Virus record (IMG/VR): IMGVR_UViG_3300023106_000022
Location: 1 to 37,792 of that record
DNA: 37,792 nucleotides
Source of the DNA: a virus
Direction: 5' to 3' (one strand)
The notes under the pieces were generated by a model that was not told where the DNA came from, ran no database searches, and saw only the letters and a list, made by a program, of their open reading frames with translations. Below, one piece after another: positions 33,302-37,792 of the stretch (its first letter is position 1; every line of letters begins with the position of its first letter). A program made the position numbers and the translations under genes.

Positions 33302-33868
33302 TTAAAGTGCTGCTGAAGCCTCGTTTACAAGTTTTTCCTTATCAGATGCCGTAAGTAGATATTTGTTTTCAATTTGAAGTATTGTAACAGTTCCTGATGA
33401 AAGCGATTTTACTGCATCCTGCCATCCTTTATGATTTGGAGTAAAACTTTCCTTTTTTGCCGGTCCGGTTTTATTTTGCGGAGGCTTGCTTGCTGCATTG
33501 CCATCATCATCTTCATCTATATTAAGCCCGAGAATAGCAGATAAAGCGTAGCGCCTTTGGTACGTAATAACCGATCCTTTGCCTTGCGGATCATCTTTAA
33601 TTGGTTTCATTGTATAATCTGCTGAAATATATTCGCCACTTTCAGCATGCATTAAAATTGTTGTAAGACCATATTCCCCATTAGGCAACTGAGAAAATGA
33701 TAGGTCACACTCTGATAACGGAACGGAAACCGCGTCCAGGATATTTGAAAGGCTTGCGTACTTGCTTTTGAAGAACGGGTTAGTAGCATCTTTCTTTACT
33801 GTTTCTACTTTAAGATGGAACATTGCCAATGCTTTAGCTAATTGCCCTATCGTTTCTGATTTTTGCAT
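33302..33868 (-). CDS. erf: ERF-family single-strand annealing protein
   Basis: A 188-residue protein with the ERF signature: NPFFKSKYASLSNILDAV at about 28-45, then GKGSVITYQRRYALSAILGL, then an acidic DEDDDGN end. ERF-type proteins anneal complementary single strands during phage recombination and genome circularisation. The C-terminal 60 residues are basic and less conserved, with a helical end (LLTASDKEKLVNEASAAL). No exonuclease partner is seen nearby. It heads the recombination module upstream of the HNH gene. Confidence 0.9.
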   Translation of the reverse strand: MQKSETIGQLAKALAMFHLKVETVKKDATNPFFKSKYASLSNILDAVSVPLSECDLSFSQLPNGEYGLTTILMHAESGEYISADYTMKPIKDDPQGKGSVITYQRRYALSAILGLNIDEDDDGNAASKPPQNKTGPAKKESFTPNHKGWQDAVKSLSSGTVTILQIENKYLLTASDKEKLVNEASAAL

Positions 33869-33885
33869 TTAAAAAGTTTTTATTA

Positions 33886-34110
33886 TTAAAAATCAATTCC
33901 TTTGCCGGCTAAATACCCTTTTTCAATTTCTGAATCTTTGGCAAGCCGTTGCCTTCTGTCTAATTCCGTTTCAGGAACCACACCTTTATTTAAAAGTATC
34001 TGCTTCTCTTTCCATGCCGGAGGATCTCGTTTTTCTTTGCGTGTCCTCGGCATATAGCTGTCAGGCTCCTGCAGGGAGTATAGGTAGGCATCGCGGGAAG
34101 TGTTACTCAT
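33886..34110 (-). CDS. Small basic hypothetical protein
   Basis: A 74-residue basic protein with NTSRDAYLYSLQEPDSYMP, then RTRKEKRDPPAWKEKQILL and a charged helical end (ELDRRQRLAKDSEIEKGYL). It starts with ATG at 34110, 9 nt after the small TM gene. No domain recognised. The charge and size would suit a nucleic-acid-associated protein, without proof. Confidence 0.65.
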   Translation of the reverse strand: MSNTSRDAYLYSLQEPDSYMPRTRKEKRDPPAWKEKQILLNKGVVPETELDRRQRLAKDSEIEKGYLAGKGIDF

Positions 34111-34119
34111 AGTAAAAAG

Positions 34120-34248
34120 TTATAAATTTAGTGAAAGGCTTATGCATATTCCTATAATAATAAGTAAAATATTTAATAGGCAACCTATACCTTTTCCTAT
34201 TCTCGTATAACCTGTATCGGTTTGTATTTCTATTATTTCTCTTGGCAT
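34120..34248 (-). CDS. Small single-TM protein
   Basis: A 42-residue protein with a polar N-terminus (PREIIEIQTDTGYTRIGKG) and a C-terminal hydrophobic helix (IGCLLNILLIIIGICISL). This is a tail-anchored small membrane protein. It fills an otherwise empty 150-nt gap between the YopX-like gene and a basic protein gene, with an ATG start at 34248 and 9 nt to the next start. Early phage membrane peptides of this type often act in host takeover or exclusion; no family is known. Confidence 0.6.
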   Translation of the reverse strand: MPREIIEIQTDTGYTRIGKGIGCLLNILLIIIGICISLSLNL

Positions 34249-34257
34249 ATTTTATTT

Positions 34258-34605
34258 TTAAGGCATATAATTTTGCATATTATCAATCAATGTCTGTCTT
34301 TGTATGTTATTTGAAAATGATTGGATTCTCCTTCCGGTATTTTCAAGTGCGATTAACCTCCAAGCGTATTCTTTAAAAATAACAACATATAATTCTCTCC
34401 CGTTTGCAGACTTTACAATATCATTTTCATAAATATCATTGTCTATTTTATCTTTTGCTCCTGTAAATTGGCATACTGATCCATTAATTATTAAAATACC
34501 ATCAATATAATAGGCGATATAAGGATGGTGCACAACCTTAATATTCCCATATATCCACTTTTTACCAAAAACAGACAACCCCTTGAATTTAATTTCTCTA
34601 TACAT
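34258..34605 (-). CDS. YopX-family protein
   Basis: A 115-residue protein with the YopX pattern: a YREIKFKGLS start, then WIYGNIKVV, and the central VCQFTGAKDKIDNDIYENDIVK, ending in a helical part. YopX proteins are common in phages and prophages of Gram-positive and Bacteroidota hosts and form oligomeric beta assemblies. Their role is unknown. It overlaps the methyltransferase gene end by 8 nt. Confidence 0.88.
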   Translation of the reverse strand: MYREIKFKGLSVFGKKWIYGNIKVVHHPYIAYYIDGILIINGSVCQFTGAKDKIDNDIYENDIVKSANGRELYVVIFKEYAWRLIALENTGRRIQSFSNNIQRQTLIDNMQNYMP

Positions 34606-35230
34606 TATTAATTATAAAATCTCCCCACTGCCTTGCCATTGCATCTGCAATACCTGAGAATGTTTTTGATCTGCTTCTTGCATTTCCTTGCATAAACCAT
34701 TTAGAGTGCTTGTGCCCCGTCGCAGGATATCTTACAAATTCTCCCTTATCGACAATATCTGTAGGTTTAAGTCGTGGAAGGTTTTTAAGCCAAAGTCCTG
34801 TGGCTTTTTGATGCTTGTGCCCGAATTGCCAAGGCTGTATTATTTGCGTAGGTTTAGGCATCCTGTAAATTTCCTGTGGTATAGGATTTTCTAAGGCAAT
34901 ATAATCGCAGTTGGCATTTCGTATTTTCATAAAGAAGGCCTTGGCCAAAACTCCTTTTTTAGCTCTGGTTATATTTAGTTTTCCTTTCGGATAAAGCCAT
35001 CTTGCCCCCGCTTTACTTAAATAAGTGCATGGAGGGTGCCCTATAATTAAATGCCAAGGCATTTGAATAGCTTCTAAGGCATCTGTTTTAATATGCCATT
35101 CCGGATGTCCGCCGCTGCATGGGATAATATCGCAGGAGAACGCATTAAACCCAAGCGCTCTAAAAGCCTTACATACCGTTTGGCTTTCTTCGCAGGCAAT
35201 AAGAACATTTATTTCTGATGGGTTACGCAT
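34598..35230 (-). CDS. Compact C5-cytosine DNA methyltransferase-like protein
   Basis: A 210-residue protein. The N-terminus VLIACEESQTVCKAFRALG is the SAM-binding motif I region. Motif IV is HPPC68 with the catalytic Cys and YLSKAGARWL after it, and motif VI is ALENP (Glu114). The C-terminus has FSGIADAMARQWG. It would methylate cytosine C5 in DNA. It is much shorter than typical C5 enzymes of over 300 residues, so the target-recognition domain is missing or minimal. Such phage forms are common and can have relaxed specificity. No restriction enzyme is near. Confidence 0.82.
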   Translation of the reverse strand: MRNPSEINVLIACEESQTVCKAFRALGFNAFSCDIIPCSGGHPEWHIKTDALEAIQMPWHLIIGHPPCTYLSKAGARWLYPKGKLNITRAKKGVLAKAFFMKIRNANCDYIALENPIPQEIYRMPKPTQIIQPWQFGHKHQKATGLWLKNLPRLKPTDIVDKGEFVRYPATGHKHSKWFMQGNARSRSKTFSGIADAMARQWGDFIINNV

Positions 35231-35291
35231 GCTCTACCTCCTTTCCTTTATAAACGGCAATCAACTTCAATTTTATAACATACTTACTCAT
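35223..35291 (-). CDS. Possible 22-residue peptide
   Basis: A 22-residue frame (SKYVIKLKLIAVYKGKEVEH) starts in an ATGA overlap with the previous stop and ends 8 nt inside the methyltransferase gene. The arrangement matches other coupled genes here, but the length is too small for confidence. It could be a leader that couples translation to the methyltransferase. Confidence 0.3.
   Translation of the reverse strand: MSKYVIKLKLIAVYKGKEVEHA
35236..35242 (-). promoter_or_regulatory. Strong Shine-Dalgarno site before C5 methyltransferase
   Basis: AGGAGGT lies 5 nt before the ATG at 35230. It is the strongest ribosome site noticed in the window; most genes here have no recognisable one, as is usual in Bacteroidota. 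The methyltransferase may be expressed more strongly, or the gene may have come from a host that relies on Shine-Dalgarno pairing. Confidence 0.6.
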
Positions 35292-35485
35292 GCATGTGCC
35301 ATTTTAAATTTTAAAAATGCTATGCGGCACTTTGTAGTGTAGTATGCCGCTTGAGCAATACCTAACGCCTCTTTGATAAGATCGCTTGCAGGGTTGTAGC
35401 TGTACAGCTTTTTGAGTTGATGAAAGTCATGCGTTACTGCCGGCATTTCTTTTTCGTACTGTTGTAGTAATTCGGGGATATTCAT
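35288..35485 (-). CDS. Small helical hypothetical protein
   Basis: A 65-residue protein from the ATG at 35485 (NIPELLQQYEKEMPAVTHDF ... IAFLKFKMAHA). A longer frame extends upstream through the tRNA-like gene, but this is rejected because that stretch is structural RNA. Mostly helical, with an aromatic KLYSYNPASDLIKEAL segment. It lies 14 nt downstream of the tRNA-like 3' end. Function unknown. Confidence 0.65.
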   Translation of the reverse strand: MNIPELLQQYEKEMPAVTHDFHQLKKLYSYNPASDLIKEALGIAQAAYYTTKCRIAFLKFKMAHA

Positions 35486-35499
35486 TTTGAAAGTTTTAG

Positions 35500-35603
35500 T
35501 GATCGGGGCAGGATTCGAACCTGCAAATGGAAATGCTCTGTTATTCAGTACCATCATATGAATGAAATTGTGCATTGCGTATAACCAATTCCGCCACCCG
35601 ATC
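35500..35603 (-). tRNA. tRNA-like gene with oversized anticodon loop
   Basis: The 5' GATCGGG (35603-35597) pairs with 3' CCCGATC (35507-35501), a perfect acceptor stem. The D arm GCG...CGC with GGTT in the loop and the T arm GCAGG-TTCGAAT-CCTGC are canonical. The start resembles tRNA-Leu. The anticodon region does not fold normally: AATGC and GCATT enclose 35 nt instead of 7. No CCA is encoded. Length about 104 nt. The anticodon cannot be assigned; a CAA triplet lies near the 5' side of the loop. Confidence 0.7.
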
Positions 35604-35607
35604 GGTT

Positions 35608-35745
35608 TTATTTTTTATTTGATTTTATTTTTTCCTTTGCAGCATCATCAAAGAATTTTCCAATATTATTCTCTGTGCCTGCAACTATCTTTGCAACTTT
35701 AGCGTGAGTTTCTTTTGAAACCTTTATTGTCTTTGTTTCTTTCAT
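35608..35745 (-). CDS. Ribbon-helix-helix regulator (Arc-like)
   Basis: A 45-residue protein with the ribbon-helix-helix pattern. A basic beta ribbon (KTIKVSKETHAKVAKI) is followed by a turn and a second helix (IGKFFDDAAKEKI). Such proteins form dimers that bind palindromic operators in the major groove with the ribbon. A perfect 6+2+6 palindrome lies one base upstream of its ATG, which fits autoregulation. It sits between the DnaA-like gene and the tRNA-like gene. An antitoxin is an alternative, but no toxin partner is evident. Confidence 0.72.
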   Translation of the reverse strand: MKETKTIKVSKETHAKVAKIVAGTENNIGKFFDDAAKEKIKSNKK

Positions 35746-35746
35746 A

Positions 35747-35760
35747 GTGTAAAGTTACAC
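35747..35760. promoter_or_regulatory. Palindromic operator candidate
   Basis: GTGTAA-AG-TTACAC is a perfect dyad with 6-bp arms and a 2-bp centre, lying one base before the ATG of the ribbon-helix-helix gene and downstream of a TAnnTTTG box. Binding here would block transcription or translation start of that gene, the usual feedback design for this family. Confidence 0.6.
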
Positions 35761-35776
35761 ATTTCTACCACACTAC

Positions 35777-35784
35777 CAAAATTA
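35777..35784 (-). promoter_or_regulatory. Candidate -7 promoter box
   Basis: TAATTTTG on the minus strand matches TAnnTTTG and lies 32 nt before the ATG of the ribbon-helix-helix gene. No TTTG or TTG is found at 18-21 nt upstream, so it is a half-promoter only and may need an activator. Confidence 0.4.
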
Positions 35785-35819
35785 TTTTTAATTTATTTTC
35801 GACACCCTGTTGCAATACG

Positions 35820-36173
35820 TTACAGATGATCCAAACAATATTTATTCATTTCTTTTTTCAGCGCATTGTAGTTAGCCTTTATGACTTCATCCTGAGTTAT
35901 CAAATTTCTCATCAGCTTAACCGAATGCATTACTGTAGTATGATCCCTACCACCTATACAAAGTCCTATATTTTTAAAAGTATATCCTTGCGCTTTTAAA
36001 TATAGCATCAGCATTTGCCTGGGAATAGTTACTTTCCTTGCTTTACAGGGATTTGTAATTTCCCTTTTTTCTATTTTAAAGTAATTTGCAGTTATAGATA
36101 TAGCCTGATGAATAGGTATTTTATTACCTACATGCCTGACCTCCAAATTGCATATACATGGCTCGCAGTTCAC
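35820..36173 (-). CDS. Stand-alone DnaA domain IV protein
   Basis: A 117-residue protein. The C-terminal two thirds match the DnaA DNA-binding domain: a helix at 50-62 (IPRQMLMLYLKAQG), then FKNIGLCIGGRDHTTVMHSVKLM at 67-88, containing the DnaA signature GGRDHTTV-H. The AAA+ domain is absent. Three cysteines (3, 6, 8) at the N-terminus may bind metal. It should bind DnaA boxes and could steer or titrate the host initiator, or help the phage DnaC-like loader. It starts with GTG at 36173, overlapping the previous stop as GTGA. Confidence 0.88.
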   Translation of the reverse strand: MNCEPCICNLEVRHVGNKIPIHQAISITANYFKIEKREITNPCKARKVTIPRQMLMLYLKAQGYTFKNIGLCIGGRDHTTVMHSVKLMRNLITQDEVIKANYNALKKEMNKYCLDHL

Positions 36174-36370
36174 AACTCAATATTTTCAACTTCTTCCTGA
36201 ACCAACCTGTAGAAGTTAATTAATAAAATAATCTGAGAAGTCAACGCAAGATCCATGAGCCTTTTTGCAGCTACCCTACAGGCTTCTTTACATTCTGACG
36301 GTCGGGCCGTTACCGGCATTGCTTTAAACATATCCTGCGCATATTCGGCAGGGCTCATTGAGTTTTCCAT
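36170..36370 (-). CDS. Small helical hypothetical protein
   Basis: A 66-residue protein with SPAEYAQDMFKAMPVTARPS and a helical core (ECKEACRVAAKRLMDLALTS, then ILLINFYRLVQEEVENIEL). The hydrophobic end helix may be membrane-associated. Overlaps the DnaA-like gene as GTGA, so the two are probably translated together. Small proteins with 'AQ.m.....A...aA....D' are frequent in phage early regions; function unknown. Confidence 0.65.
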   Translation of the reverse strand: MENSMSPAEYAQDMFKAMPVTARPSECKEACRVAAKRLMDLALTSQIILLINFYRLVQEEVENIEL

Positions 36371-36454
36371 TTACTTTTTATATTTTAGGAGTAATAATAT
36401 TATTGTTCTGAGAGATTCTTTCTTTTTCCTGCGTGCTGTTGAGTTGGATGGCAT
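36371..36454 (-). CDS. Possible 27-residue basic peptide
   Basis: A 27-residue frame (PSNSTARRKKKESLRTIILL) with ATG at 36454 and its stop directly before the next ATG. It has a polybasic run and then Leu/Ile residues. It fills the only gap between two genes, but a frame this short can occur by chance. Confidence 0.3.
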   Translation of the reverse strand: MPSNSTARRKKKESLRTIILLLLKYKK

Positions 36455-36457
36455 TGT

Positions 36458-36676
36458 TTATTTATTTAGTTCTTTTATTAGTGCATCGGCTCCTGCAAGA
36501 GCTATACTTGCACACATTTCAATTTCTAACGGAGTGCTATGCATATGGGGTAGTAATTCAGCCATATTTCTTGCTGCTAATTCCTGACGTATGGTAAGAC
36601 CGGTAGCATCTTCTTTAATAGGTGAATTTTCTTTGATCGGCATTACCGGTTCATCTCCTGTTATTTTATTGGTCAT
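36458..36676 (-). CDS. Phage hypothetical protein, TIRQELAARNMAEL type
   Basis: A 72-residue protein. After a Pro/Glu-rich lead, GLTIRQELAARNMAELLPHM and IALAGADALIKELNK form two helices. This resembles a frequent uncharacterised phage protein type ('GltlRdyFAakam ... Ay..ADaml'). No function known. It starts with ATG at 36676, 6 nt downstream of the previous gene. Confidence 0.72.
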   Translation of the reverse strand: MTNKITGDEPVMPIKENSPIKEDATGLTIRQELAARNMAELLPHMHSTPLEIEMCASIALAGADALIKELNK

Positions 36677-36682
36677 GGGGGT

Positions 36683-36949
36683 TTAGTTTTGGAGTGTTAT
36701 TTTTTCAATCTTTGCCATCATATGATCACAAAGACTGCTTTTATCAATCAGCGATAGCATTAAAAAACAATCCCTGCACTCTTTCAACAATTCAAACATT
36801 GTATCTGCATTTACTAAAGCCTTAGAAATAATTAAATCTGTGTCTCTTTCTTCATCAGGAGGGACACGCATACTAAATTTAGAAGGGTCTTTACATAATT
36901 CAGAAAGCGTTTGATGAGCCTTTTCGTTTTGTTCTTTAAATGTATTCAT
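36683..36949 (-). CDS. Hypothetical early protein
   Basis: An 88-residue protein with NTFKEQNEKAHQTLSELCKD, an acidic middle (PPDEERDTDLIISKALVNAD) and a helical end with three Cys residues (ECRDCF, LCD). It could be a helical-bundle protein. No family recognised. The 64 nt before it hold no gene. Confidence 0.65.
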   Translation of the reverse strand: MNTFKEQNEKAHQTLSELCKDPSKFSMRVPPDEERDTDLIISKALVNADTMFELLKECRDCFLMLSLIDKSSLCDHMMAKIEKITLQN

Positions 36950-37013
36950 GTTTTAAGTTTTTATTTTTTGTATTGAGCGGCGTATTCTTCCATAGCGGCA
37001 AGGGTATTACTAT

Positions 37014-37208
37014 TTAATCCTCACTAATTACTACGCATTCTATTTCCGGGCAATCTTCTTTTTCTATGCCATCTGCATAGAATATTATTCCTTGGCTACC
37101 CACAGAACCTGCAAGTCCAAAAGAAAATTCTGTTTGTCTTTCTGCTAAGAAAACATCCATATTATCCGGATATTTTTTAAGTTCCGTTATCATTTGTTTT
37201 ACTGTCAT
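37014..37208 (-). CDS. Small conserved-type phage protein
   Basis: A 64-residue protein with TVKQMITELKKYPDNMDVFL at the N-terminus, a pattern often seen in small phage proteins ('mTv.eLi..L...p.d..V'), and an acidic strand-rich end (CPEIECVVISED). Role unknown. Its start lies inside the end of the zinc-ribbon gene (32 nt overlap). Confidence 0.7.
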   Translation of the reverse strand: MTVKQMITELKKYPDNMDVFLAERQTEFSFGLAGSVGSQGIIFYADGIEKEDCPEIECVVISED

Positions 37209-37341
37209 CTGTCATTTTTTTATTTGTAAAGAAATCATCTAATAGCTTTTTGCATTTTCTACATCTCAATCCTCCTGTGGAATAATCGTAGTATGATTTA
37301 TGATTACAATTTTTTACGGGAGAGGAATTTTTCAATTTCAT
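37177..37341 (-). CDS. Small zinc-ribbon protein
   Basis: A 54-residue protein read from the ATG at 37341. It has a zinc-binding set: Cys12 and His14 (CNH), then Cys27 and Cys30 (CRKC), in the pattern CNHKSYYDYSTGGLRCRKCK. Similar 'CxH....y....yRCxkC' proteins are common in phages. It overlaps the previous gene end by 38 nt and the next gene start by 32 nt. The zinc motif argues strongly that the frame is coding. Possibly a nucleic-acid or ribosome-associated protein. Confidence 0.65.
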   Translation of the reverse strand: MKLKNSSPVKNCNHKSYYDYSTGGLRCRKCKKLLDDFFTNKKMTDDSKTNDNGT

Positions 37342-37786
37342 TATTTATTTCAATCTTTTCGTGTATGCCTTGATTTTCGTAAGTGTCGCTCTCAGTAACA
37401 ACCAATAAAAAATCTCTGAGATCATTAATATCAAAGTACCATCCCTTTTCCGCTGCGCTTGTTTCTTTCCCCTCTACGCTTGTGGGTGGAACTTCTTCAA
37501 GCCATTTTACAATTTGCTCTTTGAATAATATTCTACTTGTAACATGAGACGTTAGATTAAATATTGTTTCATTCCCATCAATGTTGATACAAAAAGATCT
37601 TCCAAATTCAGGTAGCCTTTCAGTGGTATTTACCCATCTATACAGTTTTTGTAATTTAATTGAGTTAACGGGAATGCTTGTCGACGTGAATTGAACTTCT
37701 GCAAGATAATAACCTATCCACGGAATTTTAAGGCCGCCTGACCACCATTCTCCGTTTCTAAAAGAGTGAATACCATCTCTTACCAT
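37304..37786 (-). CDS. DUF551-like hypothetical protein, may be 5'-truncated
   Basis: A protein of 160 residues from an ATG at 37786; the frame stays open to the window edge, so the real start may lie outside. Residues 53-104 resemble DUF551: RWVNTTERLPEFG ... INIDGNETIFNL ... VKWLEEVPP. The N-terminal 50 residues are aromatic and Gly-rich (FRNGEWWSGGLKIPWIGYYL). The C-terminus is an acidic helix. DUF551 proteins occur in many phages; their role is unknown. Confidence 0.62.
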   Translation of the reverse strand: MVRDGIHSFRNGEWWSGGLKIPWIGYYLAEVQFTSTSIPVNSIKLQKLYRWVNTTERLPEFGRSFCINIDGNETIFNLTSHVTSRILFKEQIVKWLEEVPPTSVEGKETSAAEKGWYFDINDLRDFLLVVTESDTYENQGIHEKIEINNEIEKFLSRKKL

Positions 37787-37792
37787 ACCTAT

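Noticed and set aside
35486-35575. N-terminal extension of the 65-residue protein through the tRNA-like gene
   Set aside because: The stretch codes the T arm and anticodon region of a structured RNA; the ATG at 35485 is downstream and sufficient.
1-37792. Closing the window into a circular genome by direct joining
   Set aside because: Joining the ends would place a stop right after YYSLP in the left partial gene, which looks premature; the two ends therefore do not appear to be contiguous without missing bases.
1-37792. CRISPR array, insertion sequence or integrase
   Set aside because: No regularly spaced long repeats, transposase motifs or recombinase signature were seen in any credible gene.

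Overview
The window reads as most of a tailed-phage genome (Caudoviricetes, siphovirus type). No sheath or tube pair of a myovirus is seen, and there is a 1,097-residue tape measure protein. Every credible gene lies on the minus strand, so transcription runs from high to low coordinates. The host is very probably a Bacteroidota bacterium. Several proteins carry Sec signal peptides ending in Ala-Gln, a form common in that phylum. Two intergenic sites match the Bacteroidota promoter (TTTG, 18-19 nt, TAnnTTTG). Shine-Dalgarno sites are rare, and proteins such as the DUF1064, YopX and tail-fibre types fit phages of that group. Both window ends fall inside or against genes, and no integrase or repressor was recognised, so the lifestyle cannot be settled.

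Layout in the direction of transcription. (1) 37.8-34.1 kb is an early region of small genes: a zinc-ribbon protein, a stand-alone DnaA domain IV protein, a 45-residue ribbon-helix-helix protein with a palindrome at its start, an unusual tRNA-like gene, a compact C5-cytosine methyltransferase, a YopX protein and several unknowns. (2) 33.9-27.8 kb is recombination and replication: an ERF single-strand annealing protein, an HNH protein, small HTH and zinc-finger proteins, a DUF6291-like replication protein carrying iteron-like repeats, a DnaC-like ATPase, a DUF1064 nuclease-like protein and a beta-class DNA methyltransferase. (3) 27.8-20.0 kb is packaging and head: terminase small and large subunits, portal, prohead protease, HK97-type major capsid protein, a signal-peptide-bearing beta protein and two connector-type proteins. 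(4) 20.0-10.0 kb is the tail: probable major tail protein, a strong internal terminator, chaperone-position genes, tape measure protein and a 1,367-residue tail protein. (5) 10.0-4.3 kb is adhesion: a collar-type fibre protein and three exported-looking fibre-like proteins. (6) 4.3-2.8 kb is a membrane and lysis cassette: a four-helix membrane protein, a spanin-like pair and a holin-like protein, closed by a terminator. No endolysin was found. (7) 2.55 kb to the left edge is a second transcription unit of unknown small proteins behind its own promoter.

The genes are tightly packed, with many 1-8 nt overlaps of the ATGA or TAATG type that suggest translational coupling. Small genes added here by hand (24350-24487, 32214-32357, 34120-34248, 35608-35745, 37177-37341) fit into otherwise empty junctions.

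The most unusual points are: the set of virion-module proteins with Sec signal peptides; a 19-bp inverted repeat that places a promoter -10-type box in each arm; the regulator-operator pair beside the DnaA-like protein; iterons inside the replication gene; a tRNA-like gene with a 35-nt anticodon loop; a DnaJ-like zinc knuckle in the terminase; and a beta domain shared by a head-tail connector and a tail fibre.
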